A DNA stretch of 64,000 nucleotides from Flagellimonas spongiicola. Lineage in GTDB: Bacteria; Bacteroidota; Bacteroidia; Flavobacteriales; Flavobacteriaceae. The DNA lies in NCBI RefSeq assembly GCF_023502425.1, contig NZ_JAMFMA010000004.1:1-64000 (forward strand), read 5' to 3'. This document shows, one piece after another, positions 16,614 to 25,312 of the stretch. The notes under the pieces were generated by a model. The model was not told the origin of the DNA and made no database searches. It saw only the letters and a program-made list of their open reading frames with translations. Numbering within the stretch: position 1 is the first letter of the stretch; each line of letters starts with the position of its first letter. The position numbers and the translations under genes were made by a program.

Positions 16614-18215
16614 ATGGAAGTAGAGTGTATACCCTTTAAGGAAACAGGTTATTTTTCAAAACTGATTTGTGACTATTTGGATCAAGACGAAAATTTAAAA
16701 CCCTTCTATAACCGATTTCCCAAACTCGAAAATTTTGAAGCACAACTAAAGGAAAAGGAAAAGAACTTTCCATTGCAAAACAGGGCCATACTGGTTAATG
16801 CGTTAAAAAATCAATATACCGAGGTTACAGCTACGGAATGCACTATCGAAAACATAGATTTATTAGGGAATGCTAACACATTCACCGTAGTAACAGGCCA
16901 TCAATTGAATTTGTTTACCGGCCCTCTATATTTCTTATATAAAATTGTATCCACCATAAATTTGACGGTGCAATTGAAGGAAAGGTATCCAGAGCGTGAG
17001 TTTGTACCTGTTTATTGGATGGCCACAGAGGATCATGATTTCGACGAAATCAATTATTTCAATTTTCAAGGCCAAAAAGTACAATGGAATCGAGATGCTT
17101 CTGGAGCGGTAGGTACTTTGGATACAGAAGGCTTGGAAGCTATAATGGATAGTTTTTCTTCAAGACTAGGTTCAACCAAACGGGCTGAAGCGATAAAAGC
17201 ATTGTTTCAGAAAGCGTACTTGGAACATTCTAGTTTGACCGCAGCTACACGTTACTTAGCGAATGAGCTGTTTGGAGCATATGGATTAGTGATTGTTGAT
17301 GGTGATGACAAGAGATTGAAGGAGCTATTAGTGCCATACGCCAAACGGGATATTTTTAAAAATGAAGCGTACACCACGGTTGAAAAATCAATAAAGAGCT
17401 TAAGTGAAATCAATCCTGGGTATAAAATCCAAGTAAATCCACGAGAAATAAATTACTTCTATCATAAGGAAGGCATTCGGGAACGACTGGTAAATAAAAA
17501 TGATGGTTTTGAAGTGGTGAACACGCAAATTCGTTTTAGCGCTTCCGAATTGGAAAGCGAGCTAGAGGAATTTCCAGAGCGTTTTTCGCCTAATGTAATA
17601 GCCCGGCCCCTATATCAAGAAGTCATTTTACCTAATCTGTGTTATATCGGAGGTGGTGGAGAATTGGCATATTGGTTGGAGTTAAAGGATTACTTCGAAG
17701 CGTTTGGAGTTACATTCCCAATGTTACTGCTACGTAACTCCGCATTGGTAATCACCGAAAAACAGAAAAACAAAATTGACAATCTCGGTCTTAATGTCGC
17801 TGACTTGTTTTTAAAACAAACTAGTTTAATCAATAAGAAGATTAGAGAAATTTCTAATATAGATATCGACTTTTCGCCTCAAAAGAAACTGTTGGAGGAG
17901 CAATTCCAACATATGTATGAATTAGCGGAACAAACAGACAAGTCCTTCGTTGGTGCAGTAAAAGCACAGGAAGTAAAACAAAAACAAGGTCTTGATGCAT
18001 TGGAAAAACGTCTCTTAAAGGCTCAGAAGAAAAAGCTTCGCGATCATGTAGTTCGTATGACCGATATTCAAAATGTACTATTTCCCAATCAATCACTTCA
18101 AGAAAGACAACTCAATTTTTCAGAGTTATACTTGGAAATAGGTGATGAATTGGTTGAGGTTTTAATACAAAGCTTGGATCCACTTTCTGAAAACTTCTCA
18201 GTTTTAACAGTTTAG
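16614..18215 (+). CDS. bshC: Bacillithiol biosynthesis cysteine-adding enzyme BshC
   Basis: A 533-residue enzyme assigned to the last step of bacillithiol synthesis, adding cysteine to glucosaminyl-malate. The N-terminal Rossmann-like nucleotide fold is seen in the VTGHQLNLFTGPLYFLYKI region (about residues 95-113). It is followed by P-V-Y-W-M-A-T-E-D-H-D-F-D-E-I, a strongly conserved BshC motif, and by a C-terminal coiled coil (LEKRLLKAQKKKLRDHV). Length is normal for the family. bshA and bshB are not in the window, which is common because the genes are scattered. I take the ATG at 16614 over the adjacent TTG at 16611. A TATCTTTA promoter-like element lies about 25 bases upstream. Confidence 0.93.
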   Translation: MEVECIPFKETGYFSKLICDYLDQDENLKPFYNRFPKLENFEAQLKEKEKNFPLQNRAILVNALKNQYTEVTATECTIENIDLLGNANTFTVVTGHQLNLFTGPLYFLYKIVSTINLTVQLKERYPEREFVPVYWMATEDHDFDEINYFNFQGQKVQWNRDASGAVGTLDTEGLEAIMDSFSSRLGSTKRAEAIKALFQKAYLEHSSLTAATRYLANELFGAYGLVIVDGDDKRLKELLVPYAKRDIFKNEAYTTVEKSIKSLSEINPGYKIQVNPREINYFYHKEGIRERLVNKNDGFEVVNTQIRFSASELESELEEFPERFSPNVIARPLYQEVILPNLCYIGGGGELAYWLELKDYFEAFGVTFPMLLLRNSALVITEKQKNKIDNLGLNVADLFLKQTSLINKKIREISNIDIDFSPQKKLLEEQFQHMYELAEQTDKSFVGAVKAQEVKQKQGLDALEKRLLKAQKKKLRDHVVRMTDIQNVLFPNQSLQERQLNFSELYLEIGDELVEVLIQSLDPLSENFSVLTV

Positions 18216-18410
18216 ATCTATTATTTTATCGAGTACAGTTAGCTGTTATTCAGTGATTTAGATGTAGAAACCGCTTTTTTTCAAAAAAAAACCAAAAATG
18301 AGGTAGGGTAAATGACCAACTAGTTGTTTTACTACTGAAAATTGCTATGAATTTTTTTAACAATTTGAGTTGGTAAACTCATATGTTTAGGTTGGTTTTG
18401 ATTTTATTTT
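18216..18410. other. AT-rich intergenic stretch, no gene seen
   Basis: Between the end of bshC and the terminator at 18411 lie 195 bases with homopolymer A and T tracts and a small GAGTT-GGTA-AACTC hairpin at about 18367-18380. No open frame with coding character and no known RNA fold is apparent. It may be an extended 3' UTR of bshC. Confidence 0.4.
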
Positions 18411-18441
18411 AAAGCCCCGGAGTGGTTCCCGGGGCTTTTTT
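18411..18441. terminator. Strong terminator between bshC and pgmB
   Basis: AAAGCCCCGG and CCGGGGCTTT form a ten-pair stem around an 8-base loop, followed by T residues on the plus strand. On the minus strand the following sequence is only moderately T-rich. It separates two convergent genes. Confidence 0.9.
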
Positions 18442-18470
18442 CTATTTTGGTTTGAAGTAATTACCGGAGA

Positions 18471-19130
18471 TCAAAACAAATCCTTGAAATGGGATTTGAT
18501 TTCGAATAATGTGGCTTCTGACATGCTATCAAATCGTAAGTCGGCATGTCCCAATCGTTCTTCAGGTCCAATTCCAACACTATGGAAACCACCGGCCTTG
18601 GCAGCGTCAACACCACTTTCTGCATCTTCAAAGACGATACACTCTTCGGGTTGTAATTTTAGTTTGTCGGCACCATATAGGAAGATATCTGGAGCAGGTT
18701 TACTCTTAGAAACGCTATTCCCGTCTCCAATCACATCGAAATAAATATTGGCATTTAACTGCGCAAGAACTTTGATTGCATTTTTGCTAGCACTACCCAA
18801 AGCTACATTATAACCTTCTGTTCTTAGATGTGTCAATAATTCCCGCGCGCCTGGGAGGTAGTCATCAGGCGTCATATTTTCCAGACTTGCAACGTAAATA
18901 TCATTCTTTTTCGTGGCAAGTTCAGCTAGTCTGTCTTCTTCTAAACTTGTATTGTTATGCTCAAGAATAACTTTTATGGAATCCATTCGAGAGATTCCTC
19001 TGAGTTTGTCATTCACTTGGTAATCAAAGTCCCAACCCATTTCATCAGCTAAGGCCTTCCATGCTTCGTAATGCAATTCCGCAGTGTCGGTTATTACACC
19101 ATCCAAGTCGAAAATAAATCCTTTTATCAT
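18471..19130 (-). CDS. pgmB: Beta-phosphoglucomutase
   Basis: A 219-residue HAD-superfamily enzyme that interconverts beta-glucose 1-phosphate and glucose 6-phosphate during maltose or trehalose breakdown by phosphorylases. The HAD nucleophile motif is F-D-L-D-G-V-I-T-D-T at residues 6-15. Motif II is the Ser of A-L-G-S-A-S-K near 115, the motif III Lys lies in S-K-S-K-P-A-P-D and motif IV is F-E-D-A-E-S-G-V. The L-R-G-I-S-R-M-D-S cap segment (near 45) is the beta-PGM specificity loop. No maltose phosphorylase or GH13 gene is adjacent, so the gene appears as an orphan here. Confidence 0.92.
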   Translation of the reverse strand: MIKGFIFDLDGVITDTAELHYEAWKALADEMGWDFDYQVNDKLRGISRMDSIKVILEHNNTSLEEDRLAELATKKNDIYVASLENMTPDDYLPGARELLTHLRTEGYNVALGSASKNAIKVLAQLNANIYFDVIGDGNSVSKSKPAPDIFLYGADKLKLQPEECIVFEDAESGVDAAKAGGFHSVGIGPEERLGHADLRFDSMSEATLFEIKSHFKDLF

Positions 19131-19374
19131 AGTCTAGTTCGTTTTGGACGGCAAAGAAATGGCGAAAATTGTTAAGAAAAAAACCACATTAGGTTATATT
19201 GCTGTTTATAGCATCCATTTGATTCACTGAAAATTAGGAGGATAACTAAAAAGCCAGCGGTGGATTTTTTAAGAAAATCTAGGTTATTGAACCAAAATCC
19301 ATTGGTATTTCCAGACGTGGAAAACCTTTTGAAAACTTCTATTAAATATACCTTAAAAGATACTTTTTCTAGTC

Positions 19375-19396
19375 GGGCAAATTGCTATTTTTGCCC
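19375..19396. promoter_or_regulatory. guaA promoter core embedded in an inverted repeat
   Basis: GGGCAAA (19375-19381) and TTTGCCC (19390-19396) are perfect 7-base inverted arms with an 8-base spacer. The -7 element TATTTTTG (19386-19393) overlaps the right arm, and the guaA ATG begins directly after it at 19397. A protein bound here would block transcription start, so this is a plausible operator. It could also be a coincidence of the TTTTTGCCC-ATG layout also seen at rlmD. Confidence 0.5.
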
Positions 19397-20929
19397 ATGC
19401 ATAACAACGTACTTATCCTAGACTTTGGCTCCCAGTACACCCAGTTGATTGCACGAAGGGTTCGCGAGCTTAACATTTACTCAGAAATTAAACCGTATAA
19501 CAATCCTCCTAAGGACTTATCCATTTATCAGGCGGTAATATTATCAGGCTCTCCGTTTTCTGTAAGGGCCGAAGATGCACCCCAACCGGATTTAAGTCAA
19601 ATTAAAGGAAAAAAGCCACTATTGGGTATCTGCTATGGTGCCCAGTATTTATCCCATTTTAATGGAGGTAATGTAGCCCCTTCGGCGACTCGTGAATACG
19701 GTCGCGCCAACTTGTCTTATGTAAAGGAAGAAGAACAATTCCTAAGCGGAATTTCTGAGGGTAGCCAGGTATGGATGAGTCATAGCGATACAATTAAGGA
19801 ATTACCGGAAAATGCTGTGCGACTGGCTAGCACACATGATGTTGAGAACGCCGCCTACCGAATTGAAGGGGAGGATACCTATGGTATCCAATTTCATCCG
19901 GAGGTATACCATACAAAAGATGGGAAAAAGCTATTGGAGAATTTCTTGGTGAACATCGCTGGCTTAAAACAGGATTGGACACCAGATGCTTTTGTGGAGA
20001 CAACCGTTGCAGAGTTAAAGGAAAAGATTGGTGATGAAAGGGTGATATTGGGATTGTCAGGTGGTGTGGATTCCAGCGTTGCTGCAATGCTACTTCATAA
20101 AGCTATTGGAAAGCACCTTCACTGCATTTTTGTGAATAATGGATTGTTGAGGAAGAATGAATTTGAGAGTGTTCTAGATCAATACAAACATATGGGGCTG
20201 AATGTGAAGGGTGTGGATGCTTCGGCACGTTTTTTGGAAGCTTTGAAAGGTGAGTCGGACCCAGAAACCAAGCGTAAGATTATTGGAAGGGTATTTATTG
20301 AGGTTTTTGATGACGAGGCACATAAAGTAGAAAATGCAAAGTGGTTGGCACAAGGGACCATTTATCCAGACCGAATTGAATCGGTTTCTGCAAGTGGAGG
20401 ACCATCGGCTACTATTAAGAGCCATCATAATGTAGGTGGTTTACCAGATTATATGAAATTGAAGATTGTAGAACCTTTGCATTTATTGTTCAAGGATGAA
20501 GTAAGACGGGTGGGCCGAAATTTGGAAATGGATCCAGCCATACTTGGAAGGCACCCATTTCCTGGGCCAGGTCTTGGTATTAGAATACTGGGTGACATTA
20601 CCGCGGAAAAAGTGTCTATATTACAGGAAGTAGATGCCATTTTTATTGATGGATTGAAAAAATGGGGACTTTATGATAAGGTGTGGCAGGCCGGAGCCAT
20701 GCTTTTACCCGTAAATAGTGTAGGGGTCATGGGAGATGAACGCACTTATGAAAAATGTGTGGCATTAAGAGCCGTTGAAAGTACGGACGGGATGACAGCT
20801 GATTGGGTGAATTTACCCTACGAATTCTTGCAAAAGACCTCTAATGATATAATAAATAAGGTCAAAGGCGTTAATAGAGTAGTGTATGACATTAGTTCTA
20901 AGCCGCCAGCAACTATAGAATGGGAATGA
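19397..20929 (+). CDS. guaA: GMP synthase (glutamine-hydrolysing)
   Basis: A 510-residue bifunctional enzyme converting XMP to GMP with glutamine and ATP. The class-I amidotransferase domain has its nucleophile C79 in L-L-G-I-C-Y-G-A and the His-Glu pair in Q-F-H-P-E-V near 170. The ATP-pyrophosphatase PP-loop G-L-S-G-G-V-D-S-S lies near 218, and the C-terminal dimerisation domain ends in the conserved PPATIEWE. I chose the ATG at 19397 ([13 protein letters not shown]); an upstream frame would start inside the promoter. The stop overlaps the next gene's ATG (ATGA), so the LysM protein is likely co-translated. Confidence 0.97.
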   Translation: MHNNVLILDFGSQYTQLIARRVRELNIYSEIKPYNNPPKDLSIYQAVILSGSPFSVRAEDAPQPDLSQIKGKKPLLGICYGAQYLSHFNGGNVAPSATREYGRANLSYVKEEEQFLSGISEGSQVWMSHSDTIKELPENAVRLASTHDVENAAYRIEGEDTYGIQFHPEVYHTKDGKKLLENFLVNIAGLKQDWTPDAFVETTVAELKEKIGDERVILGLSGGVDSSVAAMLLHKAIGKHLHCIFVNNGLLRKNEFESVLDQYKHMGLNVKGVDASARFLEALKGESDPETKRKIIGRVFIEVFDDEAHKVENAKWLAQGTIYPDRIESVSASGGPSATIKSHHNVGGLPDYMKLKIVEPLHLLFKDEVRRVGRNLEMDPAILGRHPFPGPGLGIRILGDITAEKVSILQEVDAIFIDGLKKWGLYDKVWQAGAMLLPVNSVGVMGDERTYEKCVALRAVESTDGMTADWVNLPYEFLQKTSNDIINKVKGVNRVVYDISSKPPATIEWE

Positions 20930-23058
20930 AAAAGCAGTTTTTAATATTTGGATTCGTGGTGTTTTTCTTAGCCACGGCAAGCATTTCAGCACAGAATTAC
21001 ACCACTCATGCTGTTAAGGAGGGCGAAACCTTACAAAGTATTTCCCAACAATACCGGGTAACGCCTTATACGATATTGCAATCCAATAAAGAAATCAAAA
21101 CAGCTTCGGATATAAAACCGAACACCATCTTGATTATACCTTTAAACGGAAGTGTTGTTCAGCAAAAAACCGAGATACAAGAAGCTGAAAAGGTTGAAAA
21201 AGTGGAACCCATGGGTTTCACACGACATAGGGTGCGTAAACGTGAGACATTGTTTGGTTTAGCACAGCGTTATGACATTACGGAAGATCAGTTAAAAAAG
21301 CATAATTCGCAGTTGTATGCTGAACCGTTAAAAAAAGGAATGATACTTCAGATTCCGATATACCCAGAATTAACGGAAGAAGAAGAACGAGCCTTGGATT
21401 TTGAAACCTACACCGTCCAGCCCAAAGAAACCAGATGGAGTATTGCCAATAAATACAATATCACCGTGGACAGTTTATTGGGTTTGAATCCAGAATTGGA
21501 TAAAACTTCGGATTATTTGGCAATAGGCCAAGAGTTGCAACTTCCACGTCCAAAGGGCGATAGCTTGGAACAGGAGATAGATCTATTTACCTCTTTTACG
21601 GTACCTGCTAAACAAACGTTGTACAGTTTAGGTGTGGAATATGGCATTCCTTCAGATTCCATTATCAGGTTGAACCCTGAAATTATGGAGCAGGGTGGAT
21701 TAAAAGAAGGTATGGTTTTACGTTTACCAAAAAAACGTGACACTTCAGGTGAAGTAAACACAGATAACTTTATTTTTTATGAGGTTAAACCAAAACAGAA
21801 CCTATTCCGCTTAACCCAAAACCTGAATTTAAGTAGAGAAGAATTGTTTGCCCTAAACCCAGAATTGGAAAACGGTCTAAAGGCTGGTATGGTGCTGAAG
21901 CTTCCTAAAACCAAAGAATCTGATCTTGAGGTGAAAAATGCCTTGATCATTGATAAAATAAATCTCTTGGATAGCATTAGCATAACCAACAAACCCAAGT
22001 TGGTCTTTATGCTGCCGTTTAGATTGGATCGTATCAACCTCAATGATCGAAAGAAAACAGAAAGTCAACTAAAGACAAGAAGGGATTTAAAACTCAGTCT
22101 AGGGTTTTATTCCGGTGCTATGGTAGCATTGGATTCCATTCGAAAAATGGGAATTTCTGTAGATGTTGCTACTTATGATACCCAATTGAGCCAGGCCAAG
22201 GTGAAGGAAATATTGTTCCGCGAAAATCTTTTGGGTGTAAATGCGGTTATTGGACCTGTTGCTTCCAGTGCTTTGGATGAAGTAGCCGTGCAAGCTGCCA
22301 CTAAGGGAATTCCCGTGATTTCTCCAACTGCGGCGGATAGTCAATTAAGTCATTGCAATGTATTTTATTCCAAACCTAAAGATGGAATTCTGAGGAAAAA
22401 GATGTTGGACTACTTGGCCAAAATCCACACCGATCAAAATGTGGTCATCATTGCAGATTCAACGCATCATGTTGCACATGATTCCATTCTTTCAAAATTT
22501 CCGGCAGCTCAAATTGCGAAAGTAATTGATAACAAATCTTTGCATTTGGATGAGTTCTTGATCATGTTGTCTGAGGAAAAGGAAAATTGGGTATTCTTGG
22601 AAACAGATCAAGCTAATATGGTCTCAAGTGTGAGTTCAATTCTGAATTCGGCAAATACCGAGGAGATACCAGTTCGCATGTTCACTACAAATTATAACAC
22701 GGCCTTTGAGCACGATGCAGTCTCCAGTACCCATCTGTCCAATTTAAGATTTGCCTACCCAAGTTTTTACCGGGAAGTTGGTTCAGACGCTTTTACTAGG
22801 GCATACAGGGCTAAATACAGGGGATTGGCGCCAGATCGGTATGCGGTAAGGGGCTTTGACGTTACTTTTGATGTGTTATTGAAATTGGCACACAAAAACA
22901 ATCTTTTTGAGACTTCAAAGATTGTTGGGCTGACAGAATACACGGGAAATAGCTTTAATTATTATAACGAATATGCATCAGGTTTTTACAACAGGGCTGC
23001 ATATCTTATGGAATACGATAGTTTACAAATCAAGGAAATACAATTGGATGACCTCTAA
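20926..23058 (+). CDS. Secreted five-LysM protein fused to a type-1 periplasmic-binding domain
   Basis: A 710-residue exported protein. The signal peptide covers residues 1-22 (cleaved near SISAQ). Five LysM modules follow, each about 50 residues (roughly 25-75, 97-147, 158-208, 223-272 and 282-330); they bind the glycan of peptidoglycan. The remaining 370 residues form a type-I periplasmic-binding/receptor fold ([11 protein letters not shown]..., [25 protein letters not shown]). This resembles branched-chain amino acid ABC binding proteins and LppC/LpoA-type activators of penicillin-binding proteins. No permease gene is near, so a cell-wall enzyme-regulating role is as likely as transport. 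ATGs at 20920 and 20926 are both possible; I chose the one giving MKKQFLIF. It overlaps guaA upstream and the OsmC gene downstream. Confidence 0.88.
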   Translation: MKKQFLIFGFVVFFLATASISAQNYTTHAVKEGETLQSISQQYRVTPYTILQSNKEIKTASDIKPNTILIIPLNGSVVQQKTEIQEAEKVEKVEPMGFTRHRVRKRETLFGLAQRYDITEDQLKKHNSQLYAEPLKKGMILQIPIYPELTEEEERALDFETYTVQPKETRWSIANKYNITVDSLLGLNPELDKTSDYLAIGQELQLPRPKGDSLEQEIDLFTSFTVPAKQTLYSLGVEYGIPSDSIIRLNPEIMEQGGLKEGMVLRLPKKRDTSGEVNTDNFIFYEVKPKQNLFRLTQNLNLSREELFALNPELENGLKAGMVLKLPKTKESDLEVKNALIIDKINLLDSISITNKPKLVFMLPFRLDRINLNDRKKTESQLKTRRDLKLSLGFYSGAMVALDSIRKMGISVDVATYDTQLSQAKVKEILFRENLLGVNAVIGPVASSALDEVAVQAATKGIPVISPTAADSQLSHCNVFYSKPKDGILRKKMLDYLAKIHTDQNVVIIADSTHHVAHDSILSKFPAAQIAKVIDNKSLHLDEFLIMLSEEKENWVFLETDQANMVSSVSSILNSANTEEIPVRMFTTNYNTAFEHDAVSSTHLSNLRFAYPSFYREVGSDAFTRAYRAKYRGLAPDRYAVRGFDVTFDVLLKLAHKNNLFETSKIVGLTEYTGNSFNYYNEYASGFYNRAAYLMEYDSLQIKEIQLDDL

Positions 23059-23452
23059 AGTTACTTATCAAGGAGAATTACGTACGACCTGTCTTCATCT
23101 CAGGTCCAACAATGAATTTGTCACGGATGCACCAGTGGATAACAATGGTCTTGGTCAAGCGTTTTCACCAACGGATACCGTAGCCACCGGATTGGCGAGT
23201 TGTATGCTAACCATGATGGGCATTAAAGCTAGGGATTTAGAGGTGGACCTAGCTGGATCTACAGCAGAGGTTACCAAGCATATGGCGGCCAATCCGCGCC
23301 GAATTTCAAAAATTGAAGTCAAAATGACTTTCCCTATAGCTGTGTCGGATAAGCACAAGAAAATTCTAGAAAACACTGCCAACACTTGCCCAGTACATTA
23401 TAGTCTTCACCCAGATATAGAAAAGGTAATCGAATTTAATTGGGGAGAATAG
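23048..23452 (+). CDS. OsmC family peroxiredoxin-like protein
   Basis: A 134-residue OsmC/Ohr-superfamily protein that reduces organic hydroperoxides with paired cysteines. The two Cys are in L-A-S-C-M-L-T near residue 54 and in N-T-C-P-V-H near 117, both at family positions. I take the ATG at 23048 ([13 protein letters not shown]), which overlaps the upstream LysM gene by 11 bases; an in-frame start at 22973 would add 25 residues of LysM-gene shadow. Its 3' end overlaps the next gene by 13 bases. The bacillithiol enzyme earlier in the window fits with a low-molecular-weight thiol reductant, but this link is an inference. Confidence 0.92.
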   Translation: MTSKVTYQGELRTTCLHLRSNNEFVTDAPVDNNGLGQAFSPTDTVATGLASCMLTMMGIKARDLEVDLAGSTAEVTKHMAANPRRISKIEVKMTFPIAVSDKHKKILENTANTCPVHYSLHPDIEKVIEFNWGE

Positions 23453-23973
23453 GGAGCATATTAGGATTTCTTATGATTGGCTTTTTGGGACTGGCCCAGG
23501 AAATCGATGAAGAAATCTTATGGGATCCCGATTATAGGCTTACCTGGGCTGATTTTAAAGGCAAGGTGCCTCCAGCAGCTGAACCCGCTGCTACCACGGC
23601 AAGTGGAATCAGTTATAGATACTCGGCTAATCTCATCCATCATGAGGTAAAATTGGATTTTGAGGTCAATGCATATTTCTACCCTAATGAATCATGGTAC
23701 AAACCTTTAGTTTGTGATGACTTGATTTTGAGCCATGAACAATTGCATTTTGATATTGCCGAACTTTTTGCACGCAAAATGCGAGACAAACTCAGACGCA
23801 CTTCTTTTTCCGATAATGTAAAACAGGAAATCCGAGAGATTTATCAGGATATACTCAGGGAACTTCAGGATTTTCAGGATCAGTACGATTGGGAAACCGC
23901 TTATTCCAGAAACGCCAAAAAGCAATTGGAGTGGAATGAAAAAATAGCAAAAGCCTTGGCCGAGGAGCAGTAA
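23440..23973 (+). CDS. DUF922-type secreted zinc-dependent protease-like protein
   Basis: A 177-residue exported protein. The N-terminus (residues 1-19, GFLMIGFLGLAQ) is a signal peptide, followed by the W-x-D-F-K-G motif (LTWADFKGKVP) typical of DUF922 proteins. A zinc-binding H-E-Q-L-H near residue 104 gives a gluzincin-like HExxH site, followed by DIAELFARKM. The start is TTG at 23440, overlapping the OsmC gene by 13 bases, or possibly the internal ATG at 23473, which would truncate the signal peptide. It ends the guaA-LysM-OsmC run and converges with the NTF2-like gene one base away. Confidence 0.82.
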   Translation: MGRIGSILGFLMIGFLGLAQEIDEEILWDPDYRLTWADFKGKVPPAAEPAATTASGISYRYSANLIHHEVKLDFEVNAYFYPNESWYKPLVCDDLILSHEQLHFDIAELFARKMRDKLRRTSFSDNVKQEIREIYQDILRELQDFQDQYDWETAYSRNAKKQLEWNEKIAKALAEEQ

Positions 23974-23974
23974 A

Positions 23975-24451
23975 CTATTTTATTTTACCATCATGGAAAC
24001 CAGCACGTTTCCACTTGCCAGCTTCCTTTACCCATAAATGGGTTACCCTATAATTGTTGGTTTTGATACCAGTTGCATCCTTTCTTGTTGCACTAACTCT
24101 TCCGGTCACCAGCGCAGCGTCACCGTAGAAAGCTATCTCAATTTCGTCCATGGCATAGTCAGAAACCTCAAAGTTTCCACGTGCTAGACTTCCACTGCGG
24201 TGCTCCATATAGGTAATCCAGGATTTCTTGTCAATTGCCTTGGAATTACCATTGGTGTGCAAGTATTCATCGGTAATCATGGTGTTCAATGTCCTTGCAT
24301 CTCCATTGCGGAACGCCGTATTGAAGCTTTCAATAGTGGTGAGTAATTCTTGATGTTCAGCTTCACTTACAACTGTTTTTTTTGAATCGGTCGAACATTG
24401 ACTAAAGAAAAAGACAGTACAAAAAACAATCAGAAGATTTGTTTTGCTCAT
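23975..24451 (-). CDS. NTF2-like (SnoaL/DUF4440) lipoprotein
   Basis: A 158-residue lipoprotein with lipobox F-S-Q-C and Cys19, then one NTF2-like alpha+beta domain (about residues 33-155: LLTTIESFNTAFRNGDARTLNTMI..., VTHLWVKEAGKWKRAGFH). Members include ketosteroid isomerase-like enzymes and non-catalytic binding proteins. The His-Asp catalytic arrangement is not clear, so no reaction is assigned. It is the last gene of the minus-strand series that begins at the isomerase near 29 kb, 68 bases after the flavoprotein gene, though co-transcription is uncertain. Confidence 0.85.
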   Translation of the reverse strand: MSKTNLLIVFCTVFFFSQCSTDSKKTVVSEAEHQELLTTIESFNTAFRNGDARTLNTMITDEYLHTNGNSKAIDKKSWITYMEHRSGSLARGNFEVSDYAMDEIEIAFYGDAALVTGRVSATRKDATGIKTNNYRVTHLWVKEAGKWKRAGFHDGKIK

Positions 24452-24519
24452 AGGTGTAGCATTGTTAGAATTTAATATAGCACGATATTAATCAATATCC
24501 CACAATTATAAAACCCAAA

Positions 24520-25278
24520 TTAACGCTGATGTTCAGGGCTGTCAAAACCTGCCTTACAGCCTGCCTCCCATTCATCCGGAAGATTTCCGTAGGCTGGAAC
24601 CCCACCTTGATCTTTCAGCATTCGAGCTAAATGGAGACAGTTCCAAACCAAAAATGTTGTATTTCTGTTGGTGAAATCATTTTCTGGGCCACCAGAACCT
24701 TCGTCCCTGTAAGATGGACCAGGACCTGCTTCTCCCATCCAACCTGCATCTGCTTGTGGAGGAACGGTATAGCCAATATGAGACAATGAAAATAAGATGT
24801 TCATGGCACAGTGCTTAACGCCATCTTCATTTCCAGTTATCAAAGTTGCACCTACTTTTCCATAATCTCTGTATTGCCCTTTTTCATTGAATTGATGAGT
24901 GTAGCCATACATACGTTCCAATGTTCTGTTGCATACCGAGGATTTTTCTCCCAGCCATACAGAGGTGCATACAATTACGATATCACTGGCATCAATTTCC
25001 TTTTGGATCATTGGCCAATCATCTTTGTCCCATTCCGGCGTTTTGGACATATCCAATCCCAATCCTGCTGGAATCTCGTAATCCACGGGTCGAATGATTT
25101 TGGTGGATACGCCATTAGCCTCAAAAATGCGTTGGGCCACCTTTATTAATCCTTCCGTATGGGACAGCACAGGTGTCCGGTTTAAGGTGCAATTAAGGAA
25201 CAGCGCTTTTAAATCATCATATTTAGCAGGTGGATTTGCACAGTGCTTTTCGATTTTTTCGTTGAGTTGAGTGGACAT
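24520..25278 (-). CDS. NAD(P)H-dependent flavodoxin-like oxidoreductase
   Basis: A 252-residue FMN reductase/flavodoxin-fold protein. The fold starts at LKALFLNCTLNRTP (about residue 23), with an FMN-phosphate loop, DIVIVCTSVWLGEKSSVCNR in the middle (about 95-114) and GKVGATLITGNEDG near 140. Its C-terminus (GPGPSYRDEGSGGPENDFTN) is an extension seen in this subgroup. It probably transfers electrons from NADPH to a quinone or other acceptor. It lies 34 bases downstream of the GH97 gene and may be in the same operon, though a metabolic link is not obvious. The start is a normal ATG with no competing candidate. Confidence 0.88.
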   Translation of the reverse strand: MSTQLNEKIEKHCANPPAKYDDLKALFLNCTLNRTPVLSHTEGLIKVAQRIFEANGVSTKIIRPVDYEIPAGLGLDMSKTPEWDKDDWPMIQKEIDASDIVIVCTSVWLGEKSSVCNRTLERMYGYTHQFNEKGQYRDYGKVGATLITGNEDGVKHCAMNILFSLSHIGYTVPPQADAGWMGEAGPGPSYRDEGSGGPENDFTNRNTTFLVWNCLHLARMLKDQGGVPAYGNLPDEWEAGCKAGFDSPEHQR

Positions 25279-25312
25279 AGCTTTTATTTTTAAGTGTTTA
25301 CTGTTTGAAGGG

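Noticed and set aside
22973-23047. Extended N-terminus for the OsmC protein
   Set aside because: These 25 codons lie inside the LysM protein gene in another frame and do not resemble the family start. The ATG at 23048 fits.
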